Assembly: GCA_936432065.2 (NCBI GenBank)
Contig: OW386290.2
Span: 128,944,677 to 129,008,676, forward strand
DNA length: 64,000 bases
Direction: 5' to 3'
DNA from: Rutpela maculata
Lineage: Eukaryota; Arthropoda; Insecta; Coleoptera; Cerambycidae
Shown here: positions 23,488 to 34,639 of the stretch, piece after piece
Layout of the letters: the number at the start of each line of letters is the position of its first letter
Position numbering within the stretch: the first letter of the stretch is position 1
Notes under the pieces: model-generated
What the model was told of the DNA's origin: nothing
Database searches by the model: none
What the model saw: the letters and a program-made list of their open reading frames with translations, nothing else
Program-made: the position numbers and the translations under genes

Positions 23488-24106
23488 CATCTATACCCTT
23501 CTCAGGTTAGTAATGCTACGATTTAGTGCTGCAAATTGTTAACAACACGTGACTGTTAAAACCAAGCTCTTATCCCCGTCGACGCGACGGTAATATGTAG
23601 GGATGGGACGGATATCCGGTCCGGCTACTGCATCCGGCCAATCCGGCTTCCAAACCGGATATCCGGCTCCGGCCGGATATGAAAAAATATCCGGTCAACA
23701 TCCGGCCAAATAAAAACTGTACAAAATGCAAGAAACTTAAATGATATTTATTAATTGTCAGTTATATATCAAAATGTTTATAAAATTAACAATGAACTAA
23801 AAACTACAATCAAAATAAATAACAAATATAAAAAAGTAAGTCTTAAATTCTTTGTGAATACAATAGTGGTGGTAGTGGTATGTATAGCTATTTTTCTCCA
23901 TTGTATTGCTAACGACAAAAACAGCAACTACTAACGATCGCGAGAAATTACTTTTTAATTTGATGTGTAATTACACAAAATGCATATATAATTTTAAAAC
24001 ACAGATGCCGGTTGCTGGTTCTTCTGAGAATGAAGTTCCTTAGAAAATCGTAATATTAATAAATACAAAAACATCATAACTGGGGATAGAACTAAGTACA
24101 CACATA

Positions 24107-25282
24107 TATAGGGTGTCTCAGAATTGAGTTCCCGGACGGGAACCTGTGATTCCTGAGTTCATATTAAAGTGAGACAGAAAAAATTTTTTTTTCCAATAGC
24201 GTTATGGAACATAACATTTTCAAATTTTGATGGGAGCTGTATCTCTATAAGTACTCTATATAAACTTGATAACAACCAAATATCTTTTGTTTCTCAATTT
24301 TTTTTCATAATAATTAATACTTGACTGGCTGTAATTTTTTAATCATCCTGTAAAATTACGGAATACTTGAACATTGAGAGGGCTGCGAAAAAGGTACTCT
24401 TAAAAATTTTCAAAATACAAAAAATCATCGTTTTTTCCTCTATTTGTATTTAACATTTATACTCAGTTCTAGAACAAAATTTTCTAATAGCAGAAAAGTA
24501 CAGTTTATTTTAAAAACTACATTCATAACAAATACTCCACATGACGTCCACCTGTTTCAGTACACAATCAATACCTTTAAATTTTTTTGTAATATCAATA
24601 AAAAATCAAGAATTATCGTTTTTCTCTGTAGGTCATAAGTACTCATGAAACATGAAACAGAAACCTGACAAAACTTAATTAGTAACATCAAAAAATAGCA
24701 AGTATAAGACTAATTTAACTGAAGAGAATTGATTTGTACACCTACTGAAACAGGTGCACGTCATGTGGAGCATTTTTTATTAATGAATGTAATTTTTTTT
24801 AAGTAAACTGTACTTTTCCATTATTACAAAATTTTATTCTAGATTTGTAAATAAATGTTAAATACAAATAGAGGAAAAAACGATAATTTCTTGTGTTTTG
24901 ATTAATATTACAAAAAATTTTAAGAGTACCTTTTTTGCAGCCCTTTTAATGCTGTGTAAAAATGCTGAAGTATTCCGTAATTTTACAGGGTGATTAAAAA
25001 ATTACAGTCAGGCAAATGTTAATTAAGTATTATGAAAACAAATTGAGAAACAAAAGATATTTGGTTGTTATCAAGTTTACATAGAGTTTTTAACTACTTA
25101 TAGAGATACGACTTCCACCAAAATTTAAAAATTTTATCTTCCATATAACGGAAGTTATTGGAAAAGATGTTGTTTTTTTTTTGTCTCACTGTAAGAGGAT
25201 GTACTTGGACAAAGATAAGTTATATGGGCCCAATATGAACTCAGGAATCACAGGTTTCCTTCCGGGAACTCAACCCTGTATA
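24107..25282. mobile_element. Foldback element with TATAGGGTGTCTCA-type ends
   Basis: Arms 24107-24610 and 24690-25282 are inverted copies that meet around GATGTCCACCTGTTTCAGT (near 24543) and its complement (near 24740). The ends read TATAGGGTG and CAACCCTGTATA. Non-coding, with arm divergence of perhaps 10-15 percent by eye. Confidence 0.8.
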
Positions 25283-25303
25283 AATATTTATTAATAATTA
25301 CAG

Positions 25304-25567
25304 AGGTCTACAAAAAAAAATCTGCTCCAAGGACTATCATGCCTTAAGTATTTTTGTGTGCTGAATCCGAATTATCAATTAAAAAAATTTTCTACCGCGT
25401 AGATTTCGAGTAAACGTCAAAAATTGTCAAAAAACCGTATTTTGACGATAAAAACCGGGATTTACGCGTTAAATAAGTTTTTAAATTGAAAATTCGGATT
25501 CAGCACACAAAAATACTTAAAGCGTGATAGGTTTAATCCTTGGAACAGATTTTTTTTTTGTAGACCT
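25304..25567. mobile_element. Family-D palindromic MITE, copy 1
   Basis: AGGTCTACAAAAAA and TTTTTTGTAGACCT ends enclose inverted halves sharing CTGAATCCGAATT and AAAAACCGGGATTTAC. About 264 bp. A half copy lies at 21693-21850. Confidence 0.8.
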
Positions 25568-25601
25568 GTGCACAGATGCGCACTTGCGCACCTTGTGCAC
25601 T

Positions 25602-25888
25602 GGTCTACAAAAAAAATTTTCTGGGCTAAACTTATCATGCCTTAAATATTTTTGTGTGCTGAATCCAAATTTTCAATTAAAAAAATTTTCTTCCGTCTAG
25701 ATTTCGAGTAAATCCCGATTTTTATTGTCAAAATACGGTTTTTTGACCATAGAAACCAGGATTTGCTCGAAATCTACGCGGTAGAAAATGTTTTTAATTG
25801 AAAATACGGATTCAGCACACAAAAATACTTAAGGCATGATAGGTTTAGTCCATGGAGCAAAATTTTTTATTTTTTTTTTGTAGACCTA
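25602..25888. mobile_element. Family-D palindromic MITE, copy 2
   Basis: Same ends and core as copy 1, about 287 bp. It is separated from copy 1 by only 34 bp (25568-25601), which are themselves nearly palindromic (GTGCACAGATGCGCAC and complement). Confidence 0.8.
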
Positions 25889-27243
25889 TATTATTATTAG
25901 TTCTGTTCTGGTGTACCATGAGCATTTCGTGTAATTACAATTACTTGCAGCAATGTGCAAGATTGGCAGGACAGGACAATGCGGGTGCGACTGCAATTTA
26001 ATTGTAAATATCACGGCCTGCTCGTAGATAAAGCGACAACTTGAAAAGGCAGGATATCCGGCCGGATTATCCGGCCGGACCGGATTTTGATCTGGCCGGA
26101 TATACTGTATCCGGTTATCCGGCCAAAAGCACATCCGTCCCATCCCTAGTAATATGTGAATACTGACAGGCTTTGACAAGGTACTCCATAGTACCGCTGA
26201 CTTTAGTTTTTACCCTTAATGATATTTAACATTACGGCTATAAACTGATTTTTGCGGCGCAAGAGAGTCCAATTCTATTGATCACCTAATTAATTGTCAG
26301 CGTTGCAGCTTCATATTGGTTTCTCTTACAACGTTCGCCATCTCCATAATCACTAATCGCTAATATGTATACACTACTCAGGTATCCATATTTACTTTGC
26401 AGTTTGGCCTTTTTTACTTGCAAGGGGTTAATTGTCCAGAAAATATGCATACGGCATACGGCACTACACACTTCGGCATTTTTGGAGAGTGGAAAGGTCC
26501 CTTTTTTCGATTCTTCGCTTTTAACTCGGAAACGATGCGTCGTACGGATAATTATGGAACTTTTCTATCAAAGCGGTTTACCGTGGTCTGCTAATAAATC
26601 ACAGTCGCAAAACAATCTTTATTTTACAACACTTCGACGTATTTACTAACTTAATAATACAGCGATGAGAGCATAAATCATGGGGTTTAGTCTGAATAAG
26701 TGTGGGAGTTTTGAAAGGTTTCGATGCACTGAATGAAGTAAGAAAAACATGGAAAATGTGATCTCAGCCGCCGGCGCCGCCATATTGAAAAAATTGCGCA
26801 CAAAAACAGTTTCTTTTAAATATCTCGCTTCGCTTGCCTCATACGACAAAAAATGTTCTTATGCAAATAAAAGAGCATTCAATTTTCTACAAAATATGTC
26901 CTATACATTTTTTCGTTAAACTGAATAGTTTCGGTGCAGCAGCCGATCGAAATCAAGCATTCTTGACAAAATTATGATTTTTTGTAATTTCTCAATTTAG
27001 TGCGACTTTTATGAAGGAGTATTTTTGTGTTGAGACAAAATTTGTTTTCATACCTGAAAATCCTCAAATGTAGTTGATTTCACTTGTCTGCTATGCAACT
27101 CAATGCTCAATGTTCAATACTCATTTCACACCACCTTGAGGTAGAGTATATGGCGCTTTTTTTACGTGATTGTGCCCAAGGAGATTGAATTTATATTCTA
27201 CCTCCATGGATTGTACCCTATAGCATTCATTCAGGACATATTA

Positions 27244-27430
27244 CAGTGGCGGCTCGTGATATTGTCTGCAGAGGAGGCTTGATATTTTGAAAGACAATTA
27301 ACTTGCAATATGATTACAATTTGTACATTTCCCCACCACCCCCGAGGTAGTACAACGGATTTTTGGAAGATTGGAAGATATGCTGCTTCTTCCAAAGGGA
27401 GGCTCAGCCTCCCCTGATGAGCCGCCACTG
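27244..27430. mobile_element. 187-bp hAT-type MITE with duplication ACATATTA
   Basis: The ends CAGTGGCGGCTCGTGA and ATGAGCCGCCACTG are inverted repeats. The 8-bp duplication ACATATTA flanks it (27236-27243 and 27431-27438). It disrupts the coding fragment of the loop. Confidence 0.9.
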
Positions 27431-27740
27431 ACATATTATCAAGTCCAGGAGTGGCAGGGGGTTTGTAAAGATGTTGAAGAATGGGGCTGGAAACAGAGCA
27501 AAGCTGGGCTTACACCAGTAACAATGCTGAAAGATCGTACTTCTGAAAAGCTACTTAAATTTCTTTCCTGTAAATGCAAGAAAGGGTGCAGTGGCAGCAT
27601 GTGGTTGTAGAAAGGCGGGGTTAAAATGTTCTGTAAATTGCAAATTTTGTAACTGACAAAGCTGCGACAATGCACCAGCAACAGTCGACTCTCGAGTCGA
27701 AACATTTCTCGCACCTAAAACGCCTCAAGAAGCGGGCTAG
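27431..27740 (+). pseudogene. C-terminal Cys-rich fragment of a transposon-borne protein family
   Basis: The frame reads TYYQVQEWQG, then EEWGWKQSKAGLTPVTM and a block beginning CKCKKGC. A one-base shift near 27598 is needed to continue into CGCRKAGLKCSVNCKFC. One TGA follows, then QSCDNAP, with the end at TAG 27738. The dense C-x-C and C-x(3)-C spacing resembles the CXC (tesmin/TSO1-like) cysteine-rich type. The same protein type, in other segments, lies at 37840-39890 and 48322-49064. The start is cut off by the hAT-type MITE. The family assignment rests on motif memory and its function is unknown. Confidence 0.65.
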
Positions 27741-28298
27741 TCGTGGATTAGGCCTATATGGGACAACCACGTAAAAAAAGGGGCCATATACTCTACTTCA
27801 AGGTGATGTGGAAGCGAATATTGAATATCGAGCTATGCGTAGCAGACACGTAAAATCAACTATATTTTAGAATTTTCAGGTATGAAAACAAATTTTGTCT
27901 CAACACAAAAACACTCCTTTATAGAAGTCGCACTTAATTCAGAAATTACAAAAAATCATAATTTTGTCAAGAATGCTTGACTTCGATCGGCTGCTGCACC
28001 GAAACTATTCAGTTTAACGAAAAAATGTATAAGACATTTTGTAGAAATGCTCTTATTATTATTTTCATAAGTACATTTTTTGCCGTATGAGGTACCGGAA
28101 GCGAGATATTTGAAAGAAACTGTTTTTGTGCGCCATTTTTTCAATATGGCAACGCCGGCGGCTGAGATCACATTTTGCATTTTTTCTTATTTGATTCAGG
28201 GCATCGAAATCTACAAATTACCAAAGTTTCAAAACTCCCGCACTTGTAATCGGGCTAAGAATTTACCTATCAACTGTACTATAATATTTTTCAAAATC

Positions 28299-28570
28299 TA
28301 TACTGCCCTGTTAAGCATAGAAGTCGTATCTACATTTTTCAATATTTTCAGCTTATGACATCTACAACTTGATAATAAGTAGGTATATCTATTTCCTTGT
28401 TAAGACTCAAAGTATTAGAATCTGATGTACCTACAACATATCATAATATATTAAATTTAATTATTACTAAAAATATCTAGTTCGATGGCATATCAAATTA
28501 TCTAAACTAAGTAATATCTCAAAATGACGATTTTGTCAGTTACGACTTCTATGCTTAACAGGGCAGTATA
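28299..28570. mobile_element. 272-bp MITE with TATACTGCCCTGTTAAGCAT ends
   Basis: Long perfect inverted ends (over 25 bp; 28299 onward and to 28570) start at TA, as in mariner-type elements. The interior is AT-rich and non-coding. Confidence 0.85.
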
Positions 28571-28599
28571 CGTTTCCTTAAATATACAGTGTGATTCAC

Positions 28600-28960
28600 T
28601 TAAAATGAAGACACCCTTACAACTTTTTTAATTTTGTTTCCGATTTGAATCAAATTTTACTGGAGTATAGAACAAATTAGGATCTACTTATGACCACCTG
28701 CGGTACCAAAATATGCGGAAAAAATCAAAACATTTTGAATGTTAAAAATTCTAAAAAATGCATCGAATCGGCGCCATAAACGTACATATACCAAAATTTG
28801 ATTTGGTTATTGATGGGTGATTTTTCATACATAAGCTCATCTGGCGAAGGAGATCCTCAGTTTCCGCAATTTGTGGTGGATACGTGAAATTCGTCAAGAC
28901 CCACTAATATGATTTTTAATTTTTTTCCGCATATTTTGGTACCGCATGTGGCTGCCCTTC
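28600..28960. repeat. Inverted-repeat fragment around GCGGTACCAAAATATGCGG
   Basis: The word GCGGTACCAAAATATGCGG near 28692 is mirrored as CCGCATATTTTGGTACCGC near 28926. The stretch begins with ACAGTGTGATTCACTTAAAA, like the start of other terminal repeats here. Probably an old foldback. No target duplication found. Confidence 0.5.
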
Positions 28961-29293
28961 AATCCCCTTTTGGGCTTTCATCGATTGGACCATTATTTTA
29001 ACCCCCTTTAGAGGAAAGATCATTTTCTTTAAGTTAAACGAAAATATTATTATTTTATTTATCCAATAGACACCGAAAAGTAGTGAAATGGGACGGGAAG
29101 GCGCGTGACAATGTTAAATAATTATTTATAAGAGTAATTACAAGCTGTCTTGGGAGGTAAACTCCCGGATGAGTACGATTTTTTAATAAATGCAGCATAA
29201 AAATTAAGCAATAAATATTTAAAATATTTTCTTTTTGCAAGCGTTTATTTTATTACTTTTTAAAGTAGTAGAAGTAAACGAGTAGATATATTT

Positions 29294-29980
29294 TTACTTC
29301 CACATCCAGTGGAAGTATAGTAACGACAAAAAAATTAAAAAAACATATTTATTGTTCAAATAGGCTTAGAATGTCATGAAACGTCGAGATTTTAAGTTTG
29401 AGCGAAAAAAAAAATTTCTGTCTGTAACTTTTTTTTTGTGCGCACGTTTTCTCTGGAACCGTTTGAGATATTGACTTGAAATTTGGTACAGGTACGTACC
29501 TTAACGAGATCTAGAACTAGATTATATTTTCATCTTATACCGTCGAAGGGTTGGGGGGTAAATTGGGGTAAATTTGGGGTAAATTGGGGTACATTGGTAA
29601 ATTTGGGGTAAATAGGTAAATCAAGCAGGTAAGAATTCATAAAATTGGTATTTAGTATATACAAAAGAGGTTAAGGTCTCAAAAAAAATTTTGGCATTAG
29701 CCACCCCCATTATTAAAGGGGATGAAAAAAATGTGATTTAGTGTGTGTACAAGAACCAGAAACCTCAAAATATTTTTTTACTTTATCCACCCCCATTACC
29801 ACCCCCACCCCACTACCGATGTGGGGTTTTGTTTTATGGGTTTTTGGGGTAGAGGATTTCAAATGTTATATTATTAAAGTTCCATAAACAATTATTTCCA
29901 CATACAATTTTTTTTCGTGGTGAGTGACTTGGATAGAAAATTTGGATGTGGATGTAGTGATTCCTTAGGCAGCGGTTTTA
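29294..29980 (+). mobile_element. Repeat A copy 3 (near full length)
   Basis: It starts after TTTTA with CTTCCACATCCAGTGGAAG (a 7-bp-stem hairpin) and ends GGCAGCGG followed by TTTTA. This matches a 5-bp target duplication seen also in copies 5 and 6. It carries a short tandem expansion of GGGGTAAATT. Confidence 0.85.
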
Positions 29981-30279
29981 CTAGCTTGTTTTCCGTAAAT
30001 ATAGGTTTTCAGGTATTTCTGACTTGCGGAATTTTGTGAAAATAGTTTTCAATACATTGTTTAAAATGAGAGAAACTACAAATTTATTATGAAAAGTAAA
30101 TACAGTTTATCAAATGAAACTTACATAAAATATAAAAACAAAATCATATTTGGAAAACAACTAATTAAGAACAGTAAAAATTTTAATTTATACTTAGTAA
30201 AATACATTAATTAAATTACAAAATCCGTTAATCCTCATTTGTTATTAGCAAACGACCTACTAGTCCAGTCGGTAAAGTA

Positions 30280-30580
30280 AAAAACCACTGCCCAAGGAAT
30301 CACTACTTCCACATCTAGATTCTCTATCCAAGTCACTCACAACGAAAAAACTTTGTATGGAACTTTAATAATATAATATTTGAAATCCTCTACCCCAAAA
30401 ACCCATAAAACGATATCCCACATTGGTAGTGGGGTGGGGGTGATGATAGGGGGGTGGATGAAGTAAAAAAATATTTTGAGGTTTCTGGTTGTGTACCAAA
30501 TTTCAAGTCAATGTCAAACGGTTCCAGAGTAAACGTGCGCCCAAGAAAAGTTAGACAGACCGACGCTCAAACTTCGACGG
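30280..30580 (-). mobile_element. Repeat A copy 4 (partial, inverted)
   Basis: It starts CCACTGCCCAAGG after TAAAA and lacks the central section, joining the body to AACGGTTCCAGAGTAAACG by a deletion. Opposite orientation to copies 3, 5 and 6. Confidence 0.8.
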
Positions 30581-30839
30581 GGGAGTAGAAAATAGTAGTT
30601 CTTCTCCCTTATGTAAATTTGCTGTTTTTTGTACAGTCTGTAGAATGGATAAGTAGGCAATTCCAGTTAACTGAACGAATATATTTCATATCAGTTCTAG
30701 GATGGATATGAAATGAAACCGACCAATCACAGTTCGTGTATTAAGTACATATACAACTATTCGGTTTAAAATCAAATTAGTGCGTAAACTGTCAGTGTGT
30801 ATTTGTGTAATATATTCATGTTTAATAAATTTTGTAGTT

Positions 30840-31513
30840 TTACTTCCACATCCAGTGGAAGTATAGTAACGACAAAAAAATTTTTATTGTTCAAATAGGC
30901 TTAGAATGTCATGAAACGTCGAGATTTCAAGTTTGAGCGAAAAAAAATTTCTGTCTGTCTGTCGGTCTGTAACTTTTTTTGTGCGCACGTTTACTCTGGA
31001 ACCGTTTGAGATATTGACTTGAAATTTGGTACACATATGTACATTAATGAGATCTAGAACTAGATTATATTTTCATCCTGTTCCGTCGAAGGGTTGGGGG
31101 TAAATTGGGGTAAATTTGGAGTAAATAGGTAAATCAAGCAGGTAAGAGTTCATAAAATTGATATTTAGTATAGACAAGAGAAGATAAGGTCTCAAAAAAT
31201 ATTTTGGTATTAGCCACCCCCATTACCATCCCCACCCCATTATTAAAGGGGATGAAAAAAAATGTGATTTAGTGTATGTACAAGAACCAGAAACCTCAAA
31301 ATATTTTTTACTTTATCTACCCCCCACTCCCACCCCCTGTCACCACCCCCACCCCACTACCGATGTGGAGTATCGTTTTATGGGTTTTTGGGGTAGAGGA
31401 TTTCAAATATTATATTATTAAAGTTCCATAAAGAATTATTTCCAGATACAAAATTTTTTCGTTGTGTGACTTGGATAGAAAATCCGGATGTGGTTCCTTG
31501 GGCAGCGGTTTTT
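30840..31513 (+). mobile_element. Repeat A copy 5 (full length)
   Basis: Ends CTTCCACATCCAGTGGAAG and GGCAGCGG, with TTTTA on the left and a T-run ending in TTTTA on the right. This copy is the best guide to the family's consensus. Confidence 0.85.
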
Positions 31514-31540
31514 TTTAAGCTGGTCGTAGAAAAAGTATAC

Positions 31541-31660
31541 TGTACAACTCGAGTGGATTATCCATATCGCACTCAAAAGATTTGAAGCACTTCGCCTACG
31601 GCGTCGTGCTCAAACTTCTTTATCGTGCGATATGGATATCATATCCACTCTTGTTGCACA
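31541..31660. mobile_element. 120-bp hairpin MITE
   Basis: TGTACAACTCGAGTGGAT and ATCCACTCTTGTTGCACA form imperfect inverted ends. The middle folds again (GCACTTCGCC...GGCGTCGTGC). It lies about 180 bp upstream of exon 2. Confidence 0.65.
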
Positions 31661-31843
31661 AAAAAATTATCATTCAGTATGAGATTATTCCGAAGTTTTG
31701 CATATTTTTTATCTCTAGGTACTATACGTAATAATATGATACATAATACAAAGTTGTTTAATATTGGGTGTGAGGAGTATTTCCAAATATTTATTTATAT
31801 GAGTAATGTACAAATATATAATGGAAACTATTTTCTTTTACAG

Positions 31844-32518
31844 AGGAGGAGGAAAAAATTATCTACGAGGGACAATCAGAAATCGAAGAGTCGGTAAAAT
31901 ACGCAACAAATAAAAACGTTCAAAATGAGGCTTCACAGATTGGCACAAATCATACCAACAAATCTAATAAAGATGAGAAAGCGGATAACATTATTATGGA
32001 TGTAATAAAACAACGCGTTCAAGAAGAATTTTTAACCTATTTGAATACAGCAAACCTAAATAACGTAAACAATGAAAAAAAAGTTAAACTGGCAAAATCA
32101 AATTTTTACGGTGTCAATATTCAACCGCAAATAAATCTGTTCGAATATGCACAGAAAAAAATGGAGAGAAGGAATCTTTTCGAGCGCGAAACGAAAAGCG
32201 CCGAATCGGAAAGGCCGCACAAAGTGTATTTTAACAATTTCTTGTCGGGAAGAAACTCCGTCAATATTAAACCTAGTAGTCCTGAGAAAGTTACAAATCT
32301 GTTCCGAAAAATTTCTAAAGAAAATTTTAGTTACGATGATGCGAAACATAGGAGGGAAGGAGAAGGACCTCAGTGCCCAAATGATGAAAGTCTGTCAGAC
32401 AACGAGAGTGTGATCTTGGATGATGAGGAATTTGAGAAAATGAGTAAATGCTATTTTAAGGAGCAAATGAAAGAGGATGAGATGAAAGCGGCAACGAAGA
32501 ATATCCAAGGTAGTTCAG
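31844..32518 (+). CDS. Unrecognised ~600-residue protein, coding exon 2 (about residues 266-490)
   Basis: The acceptor TTTTCTTTTACAG ends at 31843. The first two bases AG complete the codon begun by exon 1 (G|AG, Glu), and the frame is then open to 32518. The preferred donor is TTCAG|GTAGGT. CCAAG|GTAGTT, nine bases earlier, keeps the same phase. The encoded stretch has a KQRVQEEFLTYL helix, a basic patch (QKKMERRNLFERE) and acidic tracts such as ILDDEEFEKM, suggesting charged, partly coiled structure. No catalytic motif was seen. Confidence 0.75.
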
Positions 32519-32930
32519 GTAGGTAGGTATACCCAAGCACATTGTATTTTATTTCAAAAAATTAAATATAGTCCAGAGAAATTAGGATTTTTCTGCAGAA
32601 AAATTCCCTGCAAGCTAAAGGGCCCCAGAACAAACCCTTATGGAGATTTCGGTGGAATTGGCTGAAACTTTGCTAATTTGTAGTTCGTCATGCTGATCAA
32701 AAGTTGTCATTGCACCGAGTCGATCTTATGGTGGTTTTTGCTCCAGGAGTGCTTGAAAATCCTAAAAACAAGGTCATAACAGGGTGGGAGTGATGATGGA
32801 AACAGAGGACTTTTTCCTGATAATCTTATGGACGTTCTTAATGCATAAAAACTAAAAAATAACAAAAACAAAAAAAATTTAAAAAACCTGTAAATGTATT
32901 TATACAAAACTTCTATCTCTGGAAAAAAAT

Positions 32931-34352
32931 CATTGTAACTCGAAAAAAATTTGTGCAGACTTTAAACTTTGGTTAAAGGTTCAAAATAGGCCGAATCAAA
33001 AAGTTTAGGAGTTTTACGGATCCGCGGGAACCTATAGAGGAGGTGAAAAGGGATATTTTCAATTAAAAAATCAAAAACAAATTTTTAAAATGGAGAAAGT
33101 AAATTAAGCATCTAGGTGATGCTATATATTAACGAAAGACAGCATTTTTGAAATAAAAATTAATTACTGAGCAATTACAATAACAAAATGCCGACATTTT
33201 GTTAACAAAAATGTGAAAACGCACATTGAATCGGCCATAACTTCTTTATTTTGTGTGATGTGGAAACAAACCAAAAATCATTTTAAGGATTGATTAATTA
33301 CCTTTAATTTTGTTTCTTAGAACTTTTGATGGAAGTGTCACAGTCTCTAAGATATTCAACATTTTAAACTAAATAATACTTCATCCTAATAATTAAATAT
33401 CTCCGAAGCAATCAACCCTACACAAATATATAAAGAAAATAAATTTACTCTCAGTTTATGAGCTTCATTTTTGATGTCCACCATATTTTCTCTTAAACTA
33501 ATATTTATTCAGATATTTGTAGAGAAACAAGAATGTTACGGTTTTTCTAAAATCCCTTTACAGTTTAAAATGCAATTTTTTTTGTAAGCCGATGAAAAAA
33601 TTTGCGCGTCTAGGTTACACTATATATTAACGAAAAACAGTATATGGAAATATATTTTTTTAATTACTGACTACTTACGTTAACAAAATTGCGAAAATGT
33701 GAAAAAGTACATTATTTCTGTCATAACTTCCTTGTTTTTATGCTATAGAAATAGGAAATAAATCATTTGAAAGCCTAATTAATAGTTTTTCATTTTGGTT
33801 ATTAGCTTTTTGGCTTAAATGCCATAGTTTCTGAGATATTTAACATTTAATCTAAATACTTCGTCTTATAAACGTTCGGACGCCGCGCCGCGTTTATACT
33901 TCCAGATCTCCGAAACCATTAACTACAATAATTAGAAAAAAACGAAATTCATTCTTAATTTAGTACCTTTCTTATTTGTCTGTAGCATGTTTTTGCTCAA
34001 TGTATTAGCTATTTGACGAAAACGTATTTGAAATAAGTACCACTTTTTCAAGTTAAATCACAAATTTTAATTATTTTAATTATTGCTATAAAATTAAATT
34101 TAAAAACACCAAATTACAGATAATTTTGTTAGAAACAACTTCTATTTGAACTATTTTTTTGTAAATGCCACATTTCCCGAGAAAATAGAGAAAAATCGAT
34201 TTTTTTAATTAAAAATACCCCTTTTCACTCCACTATAGGTTCCCGCGGATCCGTAAAACTCTTAAACTTTTTTGTTTCGTGAACTTTGGCCTATTTTGAA
34301 CCTATAACCAAAGTTTAAGGTCTGCACAAATTTTTTTCGAGTTATAGTAAAG
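32931..34352. mobile_element. Foldback-like element around GGTTCCCGCGGATCCGTAAA
   Basis: Inverted arms 32931-33090 and 34190-34352 share GTTCCCGCGGATCCGTAAAA, AGTTTAAGG-type and TCGAAAAAAATTTGTGCAG sequence. The interior is two diverged head-to-tail copies of a roughly 490-bp unit (from about 33110 and 33600; shared words ATATATTAACGAAA and CATAACTTC). Confidence 0.7.
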
Positions 34353-34639
34353 TTTTCCTGTACCAGCAATAGTGACGACATTCCAAATATTTTTTCTTTC
34401 GTCGCTTCTTTTTTTCTTTTCATTTCCCTCGCTTACCAAAAGGAAAAAATCACCCTCCGAGATTTCTCCGAATTTGCGCGTTTCAGAGAATGTGAATTAC
34501 GAAAATTAAAGCCATTTAATTCCGTCAGTCTGTCTGTCGGTCTGGTGTCGCTATATCTACAAAACCAGTTGACAGAGAAGAATAACATTTGGTAGGTAGT
34601 TGACGCTACTTCCAACGAAGAGCTGGGATATACTTTCGT

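Larger units (their letters stand above)
23598..26148. mobile_element. 2.55-kb hAT-type element with 8-bp duplication GTAATATG
   Basis: Perfect 16-bp ends, TAGGGATGGGACGGAT and its complement, are flanked by GTAATATG (23590-23597 and 26149-26156). Both ends are followed inward by arrays of ATCCGG/CCGGAT words, typical of hAT subterminal transposase-binding repeats. No transposase remains. The interior is largely other insertions: a foldback (24107-25282) and two family-D MITEs (25304-25888). Without those the carrier is about 0.8 kb. Confidence 0.9.
22199..26480. mobile_element. Long inverted repeat built from a SWIM-zinc-finger transposon end, split by hAT elements
   Basis: The left arm is 22199-22790. 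The right arm is in three pieces, 23060-23173, 23426-23590 and 26157-26480, separated by hAT-type insertions at 23181 and 23598. The arms include the 3' part of a coding region plus its downstream sequence, so the same C-terminal protein segment reads outwards on both strands. The loop (22790-23060) holds the rest of the coding region once. Removing the two insertions restores a continuous arm. Confidence 0.8.
26684..28258. mobile_element. Foldback element with a Cys-rich coding fragment in its loop
   Basis: The left arm 26684-27170 and right arm 27768-28258 are inverted copies, sharing for example GGTGCAGCAGCCGATCG and GAAACTGTTTTTGTGCGC. The loop (27171-27767) holds part of a transposon-borne Cys-rich protein, interrupted by a hAT-type MITE at 27244-27430. 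Confidence 0.8.

Noticed and set aside
34433..34615. 60-residue minus ORF
   Set aside because: It lies next to the satellite array, in sequence resembling GTCTGTCGGTCT repeat debris; no domain.
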